NCBI RefSeq assembly: GCF_022829465.1
Contig: NZ_JAKSXZ010000110.1
Span: 186,001 to 250,000 of the forward strand
DNA length: 64,000 nt
Direction of reading: 5' to 3'
From: Methylobacterium sp. J-067
GTDB lineage: Bacteria > Pseudomonadota > Alphaproteobacteria > Rhizobiales > Beijerinckiaceae
Shown: piece by piece, positions 1 through 9,684 of the stretch
Layout: every line of letters starts with the position of its first letter
Numbering within the stretch: the first letter of the stretch is position 1
The notes under the pieces: generated by a model
Databases searched by the model: none
What the model was told of the DNA's origin: nothing
The model's input: the letters and a program-made list of their open reading frames with translations, nothing else
Position numbers and translations under genes: made by a program

Positions 1-116
1 TCCACCGCCTGCCGCCCCGGCGCAGCCTCGCCCTGGCCGTCGCGCTGCTGTTCGTGCTCGTGCTGCTCAAGATCGGCGACGACGCGAACTACGAATTTAT
101 CTACTTCCAGTTCTGA
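1..116 (+). CDS. MBOAT family O-acyltransferase, C-terminal end only
   Basis: Only the last 37 codons are present; the gene begins outside the window. The visible part has a hydrophobic segment (ALAVALLFVLVLLKIG) followed by the terminal sequence FIYFQF, a typical ending of AlgI-like membrane-bound O-acyltransferases that move acetyl groups across the inner membrane onto exported polysaccharides. The stop lies 2 bases before the ATG of an SGNH-like partner gene, the usual AlgI-AlgX/J type pairing. The family call rests on the tail motif plus this neighbour. Confidence 0.6.
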   Translation, partial: HRLPPRRSLALAVALLFVLVLLKIGDDANYEFIYFQF

Positions 117-118
117 GG

Positions 119-1135
119 ATGGCGGGCGGCCTCTTCAACTCGGAGCGGCGCTGGCGCGGGTTCGCCATGGCCGTGCTGCTCGGCACCGCCGGCCTGCTGG
201 CGAGCTATCTGGCCCTCGCCGTGATCGTCGATCCCTACGAGACGGGGCGGGTGAGGCTTCTGTCGCGCGGGGCGATCCGGCCGCAGGGACCGCGCACCGC
301 CATCGCGTGGCGCGGCCGCGACCCCGCCTTCGAGGGGGCGCTGATCGGCAATTCGCACCTGCAATTGATCAAGCCCTCGGTCCTGACCGAGCGGACGGGT
401 ATCCCGTTCGTGCAGCTCACCATCCCGGCCACGGGCGCGGCCGAGCATCTCGCCGTGCTGCGCTGGTTCCTGCGCAACCACCCGAAGCCGGCGGCCATCG
501 TGCTCGGCGCCGACGCCTTCTGGTGCGCCGACGACCCCAGCTTCCCGAACCCGAACCCCTTCCCGTTCTGGCTGATCGGCGACTGGCCCGGCTATCTCGT
601 CGGCCTCCTGCGCCTGCCCGCCGCCGAAGAGGTGGCGAGCCGCATCGGCTGGCTGTTCTCGAAGAAGCGTCCGAAGGCCCCCGCCGACGGCTGGTGGAAC
701 TACGAGCCGGATTACCTCGCCCTCGGCTTCGGGCGCGATCCGGTCCTGATCGCCCGGCTCGACAAGCCCGTCGGCGCGGAGCCGGAGCCCCACCGGGGCG
801 GGCCGTTCCCCATCGCGGAGGCGTTCCGCGTCGCGCTCGCCGCAATCCCGCAGGAAACGCCTGTCGTGCTGCTGATGCCACCGGTCTACGCGGCCGGCGA
901 GCCCCCGGCCGGCTCGCCCCGCGCGAAGGCCGAGGCCGCCTGCCGGGCGACGATCCGCGCGGAACTCGCCCGCCACCGCCTGAGCGCGGTGGTGGACTGG
1001 CGGGACGGACGCCCTCCGCTGACGGACCCGAGCCTGTTCTTCGACCAGACCCATTACCGCCTGCCGGTGGCGCGGGAGATTGGCGCTGAGATCGCCAATG
1101 CGATCATTCATTTGCGGGCGAATGACGCAGATTGA
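119..1135 (+). CDS. Membrane-anchored SGNH-like (AlgX/AlgJ-type) protein, MBOAT partner
   Basis: A protein of 338 residues with one N-terminal membrane segment (about residues 13-36) and an extracytoplasmic domain. GNSH at 77-80 fits the catalytic-Ser block of SGNH hydrolases, and D309/H312 in FFDQTHYRLP fit the C-terminal Asp-x-x-His block. Such proteins complete O-acetylation of a cell-surface polymer together with an MBOAT transporter, whose gene ends 2 bases upstream. The polymer is unknown; a polysaccharide locus lies at the other end of the window but is not adjacent. Family assignment is from motifs only. Confidence 0.6.
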   Translation: MAGGLFNSERRWRGFAMAVLLGTAGLLASYLALAVIVDPYETGRVRLLSRGAIRPQGPRTAIAWRGRDPAFEGALIGNSHLQLIKPSVLTERTGIPFVQLTIPATGAAEHLAVLRWFLRNHPKPAAIVLGADAFWCADDPSFPNPNPFPFWLIGDWPGYLVGLLRLPAAEEVASRIGWLFSKKRPKAPADGWWNYEPDYLALGFGRDPVLIARLDKPVGAEPEPHRGGPFPIAEAFRVALAAIPQETPVVLLMPPVYAAGEPPAGSPRAKAEAACRATIRAELARHRLSAVVDWRDGRPPLTDPSLFFDQTHYRLPVAREIGAEIANAIIHLRANDAD

Positions 1136-1291
1136 GGCTCGTGACCGTGGCAACCAAGCCGCACGCAACGACGCAGTGCGGCCGAGGCCGGATGGAACGT
1201 CACCCCCGCGTTGTGGTGGCTCCGAGCCTCGACTATACGGCACTCGAATTATCGCCGCACACCGGCCACCCTATTCGGAAGAGGGCTTCGC

Positions 1292-1711
1292 ATGGCGAAG
1301 GTGACTCTGGAGGACGGCTACGTCCCGTCCGACGCCGAGCCCTTCATGAATGAAAGGCAGCGCGAGTATTTCCGCCGCAAGCTACTGAATTGGAAGAGCG
1401 AGATCCTGCGCGAAGCCCAGGATACGCTGACGGCGCTGCAGAGCGAGAACGAGAACCACCCCGACCTCGCCGACCGCGCCTCCTCCGAGACCGACCGCTC
1501 CATCGAGCTGCGCGCCCGCGACCGCCAGCGCAAGCTGACCGGCAAGATCGACGCCGCTTTGGCGCGTCTCGAAGACGGGTCCTACGGCTATTGCGAGGAG
1601 ACCGGCGAGCCGATCTCCCTCAAACGCCTCGATGCGCGGCCCATCGCGACACTCTCGCTGGAAGCGCAGGAGCGGCACGAGCGCCGCGAGCGCGTCTATC
1701 GCGACGATTGA
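1292..1711 (+). CDS. dksA: DksA-type RNA polymerase secondary-channel factor
   Basis: A protein of 139 residues starting [10 protein letters not shown]; the frame stays open upstream but that part looks non-coding. The coiled-coil tip carries the DxxDxA signature (D58, D61, A63), which in DksA reaches the RNA polymerase active site and works with ppGpp. The C-terminal domain retains only one of the four zinc-finger cysteines (C101 in [10 protein letters not shown]), as known for alphaproteobacterial DksA proteins, which keep the fold without a full zinc site. It is expressed alone, with 156 bp upstream and a divergent function from its neighbours. Confidence 0.9.
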   Translation: MAKVTLEDGYVPSDAEPFMNERQREYFRRKLLNWKSEILREAQDTLTALQSENENHPDLADRASSETDRSIELRARDRQRKLTGKIDAALARLEDGSYGYCEETGEPISLKRLDARPIATLSLEAQERHERRERVYRDD

Positions 1712-1769
1712 TCGGGCCTTCGGCAACCCTATCCTCGATGGGCGCGATGGCGCGCCTTTCGGAGCTTCC

Positions 1770-2168
1770 ATGAGATCCCTGCTGGCCGTCGCGCTGATCC
1801 TCGCCCTGGGCGCCTGCGGGGAGTCGAAGCCCGGCCCCGCCGGCCCGCCCGGCCCGAAGGGCGACCAAGGCCCCGCCGGTCCGCAGGGACCCGCCGGCCT
1901 CAACGGTGCGACCGGCGCCAGCGGCCCCGCCGGCCCGCAAGGCCCGAAGGGCGAACAGGGGCAAGCCGGCCCCTCGCCCAACAGCCAGATCCGCCTCGAC
2001 GTGGCCTGCCGCAAGGACGAGGAACTGATCGGTGCCTATTGCCGGGGCATGTCGGTGCTGCCCTCGGTGAGCGTCACCGATGGGGTCGCGACGGTGGCCT
2101 GCATCGACCTCGCCTCGAAGCCCGCCAAGGACGCCACACCCGTGGCCGTGTGCATGAGGAAGCCGTGA
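1770..2168 (+). CDS. Lipoprotein with collagen-like Gly-X-Y repeats
   Basis: A protein of 132 residues. A lipoprotein signal peptide ends in LALGAC with the lipidated Cys at 16. It is followed by 16 uninterrupted Gly-X-Y triplets (residues 22-69) rich in GPA, GPK, GDQ and GEQ, then a short globular domain of about 60 residues with four cysteines. Lys-Gly-Asp/Glu patterns stabilise bacterial collagen triple helices, so a trimeric stalk presenting the C-terminal domain is likely. Function is unknown. The start follows a 46-codon non-coding-looking extension. The stop overlaps the GTG start of the next gene. Confidence 0.75.
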   Translation: MRSLLAVALILALGACGESKPGPAGPPGPKGDQGPAGPQGPAGLNGATGASGPAGPQGPKGEQGQAGPSPNSQIRLDVACRKDEELIGAYCRGMSVLPSVSVTDGVATVACIDLASKPAKDATPVAVCMRKP

Positions 2169-2635
2169 GACGCGCCCCGATCCTCCTCGCCGCCCTGCTC
2201 GCCACGGCGCCCGCCCTCGCCGAGCCCTTCGTGCCGGGCGACCAGCAGGCGGTCGATCTGGTGAAGACGCACATCACCGACGGCTACGTCACCGTGGCGC
2301 GGACCATCGCCCATGCGGAGCGGATCAGCCGGGGCGCCTTCGCCCTCACGGGCTATGAGGTGGAGCAGCTGCCGAACGAGCCGTTCAAGCATGTCCGCAT
2401 CTGCTACCGGCTCGGCATCGACCCGCCCGCCTGCCCGGTGGAATATCTGGTCGGCACCTACCCGCCCCATGTCGAGCCGTCCGACCGCTATGACGGGATC
2501 GGCCGCGATCTCGAACACGGGCCGCGCGCCTTCCTGAGGGCGCTCGCCCGCGAGGCCGCGTTGCAGCGCCAGCCGGAGATGCTGCGCCGGATCCAGGCGG
2601 CCCTCGATCCGTACAACCCCTACGACTGGCGATAG
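2165..2635 (+). CDS. Secreted protein of unknown function
   Basis: A protein of 156 residues with a clear Sec signal peptide ([19 protein letters not shown], cleavage before EPF). The GTG start at 2165 overlaps the stop of the collagen-like lipoprotein as GTGA, so the two are probably translationally coupled and may act together at the envelope. The mature part is mixed alpha/beta with two nearby cysteines ([16 protein letters not shown]) that could form a disulfide. I do not recognise a family. Confidence 0.7.
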   Translation: MRRAPILLAALLATAPALAEPFVPGDQQAVDLVKTHITDGYVTVARTIAHAERISRGAFALTGYEVEQLPNEPFKHVRICYRLGIDPPACPVEYLVGTYPPHVEPSDRYDGIGRDLEHGPRAFLRALAREAALQRQPEMLRRIQAALDPYNPYDWR

Positions 2636-2642
2636 CGCCCGT

Positions 2643-3914
2643 TCAGAGCAGGCGCGGGAAGCCGAGCAGCCGCTGCGGCGCGAAGGGCGCGATCGGCACC
2701 GCCGGCTCCCGCCCCATGGCGAGGTCGGCGACGATCTCTCCCGTGATCGGGCCGGTCGAGAGCCCGATATGCCCGTGGCCGAAGGCGAAGATCAGTCCCG
2801 TGTGGCGGGGGGCATGGCCGATCACCGGCATCCCGTCCGGGGTCGCGGGGCGCGAGCCGAGCCAGAACTCGTTGTCGAGGGGACCGCCGAGGCGCAGGGT
2901 TTCCGCCGCCTCCCGGCTCGCCGCCTCGATCTGCGAATGGTTCGGCTTGGCGTGGCGTGCGTTCAGTTCGACGCCCGAGAGCACGCGCACCCGATCCGGC
3001 CCCATCGGCGCGATGATCGACGCCGCCCCGGTATCGAGGACGGGGCAGGTGAGCGGCGGGCTGTCCGGGTGCAGCGCGTAATGCCGGTGGTAGCCGCGCT
3101 CGGCGGCGATCGCGAAACGGTAGCCGAGGTCCCTCGTGAGGGTGCCCGAGGCGGCCCCGGCGGCGAGTACGACCTGCTTCGCCGCGAGCGTCCCGCCGTC
3201 ATGCGTCACGCTCCAGCCCTCGCTTCCCGGGGTGAGGCGGGTGACGCTGCCGCGGATGCGCCGGCCGCCGCTTTGGGCGAACAGAGCTTCGCAGGCCTCG
3301 ATGAGCCGGCCGGGCTCGCGCACGGAGCCGGTCTCGGTGAGGAGCATCCCGCACGCGTAGCGGCGCACGAGGGCGGGTTCACGCTCGCGGAGGGCGTCGC
3401 CGTCCAGGATCTCGAAGGCGACCCCGTGGCGTTGGAGGATGTCGCGTTCGAGCGCCGCGCCGGCGAATGCCTCCTCAGTGCGGTAGGCCTTGATCCAGCC
3501 GGTGCGGGCGAGGCGATCCGTGGTCCCGGCCCTGGCGGCGAGCCGTTCGTGGGCGGCGTAGGCAGCGCTGGTGAGCGGCAGGAGCGAGGCGGCGGCCTCG
3601 CGCCAGCGCGATTCCCGCGCGCTCGCCAGGAAATGCGTGAGGTAGGGGAGGATGCGCGGCAGGTGCGGGTAGTCGAGACGCAGCGCCCGGTCGGCGTTGC
3701 GCAGATAGGCCGGGAACTTGCCCCATAACGCGGGGCTCGCCATCGGCAGGATCGAACCCCGGCTCACCACCCCGGCATTGCCGTAGGAGGTGCGGGCCCG
3801 CGCCTCGCCGGGATCGCAGAGGACGACGTCGAGGCCGCGCTCGCGGAGCGCCAGGGCGGAGGCGAGGCCGACCATGCCGCCGCCAATGACTGCGATATCC
3901 GCACGCTCAACCAT
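2643..3914 (-). CDS. FAD-dependent D-amino acid dehydrogenase-like oxidoreductase
   Basis: A protein of 423 residues starting MVERADIAVIGGGMVGLASA, a DAO-family FAD-binding Rossmann motif (GGGMVG) at the N terminus. The closing block, PVIGHAPRHTGLIFAFGHGHIGLSTGPITG, is typical of DadA-like enzymes that oxidatively deaminate D-amino acids and pass electrons to the respiratory chain. It stands alone; no dadX racemase or transporter is adjacent, so the substrate is open (D-amino acids, glycine or another secondary amine). The frame stays open 52 codons upstream, but the ATG at 3914 directly precedes the FAD motif. Confidence 0.8.
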   Translation of the reverse strand: MVERADIAVIGGGMVGLASALALRERGLDVVLCDPGEARARTSYGNAGVVSRGSILPMASPALWGKFPAYLRNADRALRLDYPHLPRILPYLTHFLASARESRWREAAASLLPLTSAAYAAHERLAARAGTTDRLARTGWIKAYRTEEAFAGAALERDILQRHGVAFEILDGDALREREPALVRRYACGMLLTETGSVREPGRLIEACEALFAQSGGRRIRGSVTRLTPGSEGWSVTHDGGTLAAKQVVLAAGAASGTLTRDLGYRFAIAAERGYHRHYALHPDSPPLTCPVLDTGAASIIAPMGPDRVRVLSGVELNARHAKPNHSQIEAASREAAETLRLGGPLDNEFWLGSRPATPDGMPVIGHAPRHTGLIFAFGHGHIGLSTGPITGEIVADLAMGREPAVPIAPFAPQRLLGFPRLL

Positions 3915-4002
3915 TCCGCCACCGCTGCCAGGCCGCCCGAACGCCGCCTTGTGGCGGATTCGGACGGTCCCGAACAGATGCATTGGCGGAATGGCTCCGC
4001 TG

Positions 4003-4317
4003 TCAGGACCCGCCGCCGGCCGCGCCCCCGGCGCCCTCCTGCGGAACAGCGCGGCTCGGCTGCCCGGCATTGCCGCCCACCGCCGAGTCGGTGGTGATGG
4101 TGGCGGCGCCGGTGCCGGAGCGGGCGATGGTGGTGTTGGCGCCGGGGCCGCTATTCTGCGTATCGGGCGCCACCACGACCGTGCTGTTCGGCGGTGTGGT
4201 CGGCGCGACCGCCTGGGGCGGGCCGATGTCGCGCGGTGGCGCAGGCTTGTTGTTGGACCCCTGCGCCAGGGCTTCGCCCGCTGCGAGGGAGAGGATCAGA
4301 ATCAACGCTGTCCGCAT
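4003..4317 (-). CDS. Small secreted Ala/Gly/Thr-rich protein, GNxGQPSR family
   Basis: A protein of 104 residues with a Sec signal peptide (MRTALILILSLAAGEALAQ). The mature chain is low-complexity, rich in Pro, Thr, Ala and Gly, and ends with DSAVGGNAGQPSR then a Gly/Ala tail. The same layout and C-terminal motif occur in the small secreted protein at 21581-21865, so the two are paralogues. No known family is recognised. An exported, largely disordered envelope protein is the most that can be said. Confidence 0.65.
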   Translation of the reverse strand: MRTALILILSLAAGEALAQGSNNKPAPPRDIGPPQAVAPTTPPNSTVVVAPDTQNSGPGANTTIARSGTGAATITTDSAVGGNAGQPSRAVPQEGAGGAAGGGS

Positions 4318-4505
4318 CGGTCACCCCGTAAGTTGGAGGCCGCCAGAACGGCCGGGCACCCGCCCTGTCGGCGGGGTCGCGTGCCCTCGGGATGGCTCAC
4401 GCTCCCGTGAACACGCGCAGTCAACGTCGAGACCGGCGTTGTGTTTCACGCTGAGCCGGCACGATCCGGGCTGGGAGTTTCGCGGGGGTTTGCTAAGGAG
4501 CGGCC

Positions 4506-5837
4506 ATGACCCTCGTGCGCTTCGCCCCGTCCCCGACCGGCTATCTCCACATCGGCAATGCTCGGCCGGCGCTGCTCAACGCCCTGTTCGCCCGGCGGAA
4601 CGGCGGAAAGTTCCTCCTGCGTCTGGACGACACCGATCTCGCCCGGTCCACCGAGGCGTTCGCGCAGGCCGCGCGCGAGGATCTGGAATGGCTCGGCATC
4701 GTGCCGGACCTGTTCGCCCGGCAGAGCGACCGTAAAGCGGAGCACGATGCCGCCGCCGAGCGGCTGAAGGCGGCGGGGCGGCTCTACCCCTGCTACGAGA
4801 CCCCGGAAGAGTTGGACCGCCGCCGCAAGCGCCAGCTCGGCCGGGGCCTGCCGCCGATCTACGACCAGGCGGCCCTCAAGCTGACGGCGGAGGAGCGCGC
4901 CGCCTTCGAGGCCGAGGGGCGGCGCCCGCATTGGCGCTTCCTGCTGGAGGCCCGCACCGTGTCCTGGGACGACCTCGTGCGCGGGCCGGCGCATATTGAC
5001 TGCGCCTCGCTTTCCGACCCGGTGCTGATCCGCGAGGACGGCACGTACCTCTACACGCTGCCCTCCGTGGTGGACGACATCGACTTCGGCATCACCCATG
5101 TGATCCGGGGCGAGGACCATGTCACCAATACCGGCGTGCAGGTGCAGATCTTCGAGGCTTTGGGCGCGCCCGTGCCGGTCTTCGGCCACCACAACCTGCT
5201 GACCACGGCGGACGGGGAGGGGCTGTCGAAGCGGCTCGGCCACCTGTCCCTGCGCGGCCTGCGCGAGGCGGGCTACGAGCCCGCCGCCGTGCGCTCCCTG
5301 GCCGTGCTGACCGGCTCGGCGGAATCGGTGCGGGCGGTGGAGGGCTTCGACGAACTCGCTGGGCTCATCGACCTCTCCGAGATCTCCCGCGCCCCGGCGA
5401 AGTTCGACGAAAGCGATCTCGATGGGCTCAACGCCCGCATCGTCCACGCCATGCCCTACGCGGAGGCCGCCGAGCGGCTGCGGGCGATGGGCGTGCCGGA
5501 CGATCAGGCCGAAGCCTTTTGGCTCGCCGTGCGCGCGAACCTCGGCAAGGTCGCGGAGGCCGCCGAATGGTGGCGCGTGGTCGAAGGTCCCGTCGCGTCG
5601 CGCATCGAGGATGCCGCCCTGATCGCCGCCGCCCGCGAAACCCTGCCGGAAGAGCCCTTCGACGGCGAAACGTGGAAGGCCTGGACCGGAGCGGTGAAGG
5701 CCCGCACGGGGGCGAAGGGGCGGGGGCTGTTCATGCCGTTGCGCCTCGCGCTGACGGGGCTCGAACACGGGCCGGACCTCGCCGGCCTGCTGCCGCTGAT
5801 CGGCCGGGAGCGGGCACTCGCGCGACTGTCGGTTTAG
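4506..5837 (+). CDS. gltX: Glutamyl-tRNA synthetase
   Basis: A class I synthetase of 443 residues that charges tRNA-Glu. The N terminus has [13 protein letters not shown] with the HIGH-type signature, and the second ATP-binding motif appears as LSKR (in [12 protein letters not shown]). The full-length C-terminal anticodon-binding half separates it from the shorter tRNA-Asp modifying GluQ-RS. Many alphaproteobacteria carry two GluRS copies, one of which may also charge tRNA-Gln; which one this is cannot be told from sequence alone. An AAGGAG ribosome site lies just before the ATG. Confidence 0.9.
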   Translation: MTLVRFAPSPTGYLHIGNARPALLNALFARRNGGKFLLRLDDTDLARSTEAFAQAAREDLEWLGIVPDLFARQSDRKAEHDAAAERLKAAGRLYPCYETPEELDRRRKRQLGRGLPPIYDQAALKLTAEERAAFEAEGRRPHWRFLLEARTVSWDDLVRGPAHIDCASLSDPVLIREDGTYLYTLPSVVDDIDFGITHVIRGEDHVTNTGVQVQIFEALGAPVPVFGHHNLLTTADGEGLSKRLGHLSLRGLREAGYEPAAVRSLAVLTGSAESVRAVEGFDELAGLIDLSEISRAPAKFDESDLDGLNARIVHAMPYAEAAERLRAMGVPDDQAEAFWLAVRANLGKVAEAAEWWRVVEGPVASRIEDAALIAAARETLPEEPFDGETWKAWTGAVKARTGAKGRGLFMPLRLALTGLEHGPDLAGLLPLIGRERALARLSV

Positions 5838-5899
5838 GGAAAGGTCGCCTTAACCATCCGGGCGCGAGATTCGGCCGTCCGGAAGGGAGTGATTCAGGC

Positions 5900-6175
5900 A
5901 TGACCGAACTGACGCACGAGAATGCGCACGCCGTCGACCGGCTGACCCTGCACCTGTTGCAGGACGCCTATTTCGATGTGGTCGCAGTCCTGCGCGGCGC
6001 CCAGCCCAAGGCCGCCGCTGCGATCCTGGCGGTGATGGAGCAGCGCGTGGCCAACACCCTCACGCGCATCGAACGGGACGAGGACGCCTCGGGCGTCGTG
6101 ACCGCCGTGGGCGCGCGGCTCGATGCCATCATGAAGCAGGCGCACGGACCGGTGGCCACGGCCAGGGCCGCCTGA
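5900..6175 (+). CDS. Conserved small protein of unknown function
   Basis: A protein of 91 residues starting MTELTHENAHAVDRLT, preceded by a GGAAGGGAG purine stretch suited as a ribosome site. It is predicted all-helical and cytosolic, with no signal peptide or membrane segment. It sits between gltX and argS on the same strand. The longer open frame upstream is a shadow of gltX. No family recognised. Confidence 0.6.
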   Translation: MTELTHENAHAVDRLTLHLLQDAYFDVVAVLRGAQPKAAAAILAVMEQRVANTLTRIERDEDASGVVTAVGARLDAIMKQAHGPVATARAA

Positions 6176-6341
6176 GCAGAGCGGCGGCAGGCAGGAGGGC
6201 GGCCGGTCGGTGACAGGACCGCCCACCCTTGCTATGCGGCTGACGCGTCCGGTACCCCATCGACCGATCCCCATCGCGGTGTCCGCGAATCGGCCGTGAC
6301 GCGGCGGGGACGGGCCGGACCGAAGCTCTGAGAACTTTCGA

Positions 6342-8093
6342 ATGAACATCTTCGCCCAGTTCGAGGCGCGTGTGCGCGAGGCCCTCGAGGCGCTGACCCG
6401 GAACGGGACGCTGCCGGAGGGATTCGATTTCGGCCGCGTGGTCGTCGAGCCGCCGCGCGACCCGTCCCACGGCGACCTCGCCACCAACGCCGCCCTGGTG
6501 CTGGCCAAGGAGGCGAAGACCAACCCGAAGGTGCTGGGCGAGGCGCTGGCGCAGGAACTACGCGCCGATCCCCGCGTGGCCGAGGTGTCCCTCGCCGGGC
6601 CGGGCTTCATCAACATGCGCCTGCAGCCGGGCGTGTTCCACGAGGTGGTCCGCGCCGTCCTGGCCGATCCCGCCGGCTTCGGCCGGGTGCGTCTGCCGGG
6701 CGGGCCGGTGAACGTCGAGTACGTCTCCGCGAACCCGACCGGGCCGATGCATGTCGGCCACGGGCGCGGCGCGGTGTTCGGCGACGCCCTGGCGAGCCTG
6801 CTCGTCGCCGCTGGGCGCGACGTGACGCGCGAATACTATATCAACGACGCGGGCGCGCAGGTCGATGTGCTGGCCCGCTCGGCCTACCAGCGCTACCGCG
6901 AGGCCCTGGGCGAACCCTTCACCATCGGGGAGGGGCTGTATCCGGGCGATTACCTGAAGCCGGTGGGCGAGGCCCTGGCGCAGAGCCACGGCCGGGCGCT
7001 CCTCGACAGGCCGGAGGCCGAATGGCTGCCGGCGGTGCGCGACGTCTCCGTGGCGATGATGATGGACATGATCCGGCAGGATCTCGCGGCCATCGGCATC
7101 AAGCACGACGTGTTCTTCTCCGAGCGCAAGCTTCACGAGAGCGGCGCCGTGGGCGCCCTGCTGAACGATCTGCGCCAGCGCGGCCTCGTCTACGAGGGCC
7201 GGCTGCCCCCGCCCAAGGGCCAGTTGCCCGAGGATTGGGAGGACCGGGAGCAGACCCTGTTTCGCACGAAGGATTTCGGCGACGACACCGACCGTCCGCT
7301 GCTGAAGTCGGACGGCAGCTTCACCTACTTCGCCGCCGACATCGCCTATCACCGCGAGAAGGTGCTGCGCGGCGCCGAAGAGATCATCGACGTGCTCGGC
7401 GCCGACCATGGCGGCTACGTGAAGCGCATGCAGGCGGCGGTGAAGGCGGTGAGCGACGGCAAGGCCGTGCTCGACGTGAAGCTCTGCCAGCTCGTGCGGC
7501 TTCTGCGCGCGGGCGAGTCCGTGAAGATGAGCAAGCGGGCCGGCGAGTTCGTGACGCTGCGCGACGTGATCGACGAGGTCGGCCGCGACGCGATCCGCTT
7601 CATGATGCTTTTCCGCAAGAACGACGCGACCCTCGACTTCGACCTCGCCAAGGTGGTCGAGCAATCGAAGGACAACCCGGTCTTCTACGTGCAGTACGCC
7701 CATGCCCGCGTCCGCTCGGTGCAGCGGCAGGCGCGCGAGGCGTTTCCGGGCGCCGACCTCACGCCTGCGTCACTGTTGGCGGAAGCCGACCTCTCGCCGC
7801 TGAGCGATTCGGGCGAGGCCGAGATGATGCGGCTGATCGCCCAGTACCCACGGGTGATCGAATCGGCTGCGATGGCCCACGAACCCCATAGAATCGCGTT
7901 CCACTTGTATGAGATGGCAGCTTCGCTGCACGGTTTCTGGAACAAGGGCAAAGACTTGCCGCAATTACGGTTTGTTAATGCAACGGATCGAAAGTCCACA
8001 TGGGCGAGGTTGGCGCTCGTCGAGGCCGTTCGATCGGTGTTGGCCGACGGTCTCAGCCTCCTCGGAGTGAGCGCGCCGGACGAGATGCGCTAG
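6342..8093 (+). CDS. argS: Arginyl-tRNA synthetase
   Basis: A class I synthetase of 583 residues. It has an N-terminal Add1-type domain, the HVGH signature in [13 protein letters not shown], a KMSKR loop ([12 protein letters not shown]), and a C-terminal DALR anticodon domain ending in [17 protein letters not shown]. Length is normal for bacterial ArgS. It heads a block (argS, SPOR protein, nagZ, tatABC) recognised in many alphaproteobacteria. The next gene starts 51 bp downstream. Confidence 0.95.
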   Translation: MNIFAQFEARVREALEALTRNGTLPEGFDFGRVVVEPPRDPSHGDLATNAALVLAKEAKTNPKVLGEALAQELRADPRVAEVSLAGPGFINMRLQPGVFHEVVRAVLADPAGFGRVRLPGGPVNVEYVSANPTGPMHVGHGRGAVFGDALASLLVAAGRDVTREYYINDAGAQVDVLARSAYQRYREALGEPFTIGEGLYPGDYLKPVGEALAQSHGRALLDRPEAEWLPAVRDVSVAMMMDMIRQDLAAIGIKHDVFFSERKLHESGAVGALLNDLRQRGLVYEGRLPPPKGQLPEDWEDREQTLFRTKDFGDDTDRPLLKSDGSFTYFAADIAYHREKVLRGAEEIIDVLGADHGGYVKRMQAAVKAVSDGKAVLDVKLCQLVRLLRAGESVKMSKRAGEFVTLRDVIDEVGRDAIRFMMLFRKNDATLDFDLAKVVEQSKDNPVFYVQYAHARVRSVQRQAREAFPGADLTPASLLAEADLSPLSDSGEAEMMRLIAQYPRVIESAAMAHEPHRIAFHLYEMAASLHGFWNKGKDLPQLRFVNATDRKSTWARLALVEAVRSVLADGLSLLGVSAPDEMR

Positions 8094-8144
8094 CCCAAAT
8101 CGTACCGGTGAGGCACCGGTCCGCCACTGGTTGAGGATGCTGCC

Positions 8145-9512
8145 ATGACGAACGCGTCGCGCGCTCAGATCGATCTGGAAGCACTCGCGCGCGATCTGCG
8201 TCACGAAGAGGGTGCGGCGCGGGCGGCGGCGAAGGCCGACCCGTTGGCCGAACTCGCGAAGATCGTCGGGCAGGACGACCCGTTCCGCGCGCTGCTGGCC
8301 GCCCGCAACGGCACCCGCCCCGCGCAGGACGAGGAGCCGGCCCCGGAGGCCGCGTGGCCCTTGCGGACGGACACCCGCTTCGCGCCGGAGGAAGCGCCCC
8401 GCGCGACCCCGGCCGACGCCTTCGACCAGTATCTCGCCTCCGTCGAGCGCGACATGCAGGCCTATCCGGCCGCCGACCATTCGGCCGACGGCATCGCCGC
8501 GCCCGAGCATGACGATTCCTACGACGACACCCGCTCCCTGCGCCGGGCCGCCCCGCGCCGCCGCTTCGCCTCCGTGGGCGCCGGCCTCGCCGTGGTCGCC
8601 ATCGCGGTGACGGGCGCGCTGACGTACAAGGGCATGCACGGCAAGGGCGACGGCAGCGTGCCGGTGGTCCAGGCCGACACGACCCCCCTCAAGGTCGCCC
8701 CGAAGGTGGCCGACGGTGTCGAGATCCCCGATCAGAACCGCCAGATCTACGACCGCAACGCGACCTCGAAGGACAGCAGCGGCCAGATCAAGGTCGTGAA
8801 CCGCGAGGAGCAGCCCCTCGATGTGTCGGAGGCCGCCCGCGCCGCCGGGGGCACCTCCGCCGCACAGGGCACCACGCCGGGCAACGGCCCGTTCGAGGCG
8901 TTCGGCGAGCCGCGCCGGGTGCGCACCGTCTCGGTGAAGCCCGAAGCCCCGCCGGCTCCCCCGCCGCAGGCCGAGGCGGCGCCCCCGCCGGTCCCGGTGC
9001 CGACCATGGTGCTGCCGGGCAACGACACGGCCGCCGCGCCGCCGCCTGCGCCCGTCGCCGCCAAGCCGGTGAAGCCGGTCGTCGTCCGCTCGGCCGACGC
9101 GACCCCCGCCGCGCCGACCACCCCCGAGCAGCCCGTCGCCGCCGCGCCGAAGCCGGTTGCAGCGCCGAAGAAGGCGCCTCAGCGCGTGGCCTCGGTCTCG
9201 CCGGACCAGATGCCGGCCGCGAGCCCGGAGACGACGCAGGCCACCTCGGCGGTCGACACGACCACCCCGGTCAGCGGCTTCTCTGTGCAGCTCGGCGTCC
9301 GCAGCTCGGCCAGCGATGCCCACGCCGCCTTCCGGCAGTTGCAGTCGAAGTACAGCCAGCTCGCCGGCAAGCCCGAGCTGATCCGTCAGGCCGAAGTGAA
9401 CGGGAAGACCATCTTCCGCGTCCGCGTAGGGCCGCTGTCGAAGGACGAGGCGTCGAGCCTCTGCTCCTCGCTGCAGGGCGGCGGCGGCCAGTGCTTCGTG
9501 GCGAAGAACTGA
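8145..9512 (+). CDS. SPOR domain-containing inner-membrane protein
   Basis: A protein of 455 residues. An acidic cytoplasmic N-terminal part is followed by one membrane segment (about 141-161, FASVGAGLAVVAIAVTGALT), a long Pro/Ala-rich periplasmic linker, and a C-terminal SPOR domain (about 372-452, FSVQLGVRSSASDAHAAF onward). SPOR domains bind denuded septal peptidoglycan. The position between argS and nagZ is the classic alphaproteobacterial location of this protein, consistent with a role in division or cell-wall remodelling alongside NagZ. GAGGAT precedes the ATG. Confidence 0.85.
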   Translation: MTNASRAQIDLEALARDLRHEEGAARAAAKADPLAELAKIVGQDDPFRALLAARNGTRPAQDEEPAPEAAWPLRTDTRFAPEEAPRATPADAFDQYLASVERDMQAYPAADHSADGIAAPEHDDSYDDTRSLRRAAPRRRFASVGAGLAVVAIAVTGALTYKGMHGKGDGSVPVVQADTTPLKVAPKVADGVEIPDQNRQIYDRNATSKDSSGQIKVVNREEQPLDVSEAARAAGGTSAAQGTTPGNGPFEAFGEPRRVRTVSVKPEAPPAPPPQAEAAPPPVPVPTMVLPGNDTAAAPPPAPVAAKPVKPVVVRSADATPAAPTTPEQPVAAAPKPVAAPKKAPQRVASVSPDQMPAASPETTQATSAVDTTTPVSGFSVQLGVRSSASDAHAAFRQLQSKYSQLAGKPELIRQAEVNGKTIFRVRVGPLSKDEASSLCSSLQGGGGQCFVAKN

Positions 9513-9684
9513 CCACGGCCGACTGATCCGGCCGACCGGACCGAGTCCCCCCGGCCACACCGATCCGCGCAAGCACGGAGCCGGCCCTCGCGGCCGGGTT
9601 CCCGCCTTGCGCGTTGGCGGGGGCGGCCCGATTCTCCACAGCTCGATTCGCTCCCCCGGCCCCTTTGCCCCGGAACGCCGCACG

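Noticed and set aside
4446..5768. 440-codon minus-strand open frame over gltX
   Set aside because: It mirrors gltX in another frame; composition is Arg/Gly/Ala-rich as in shadows.
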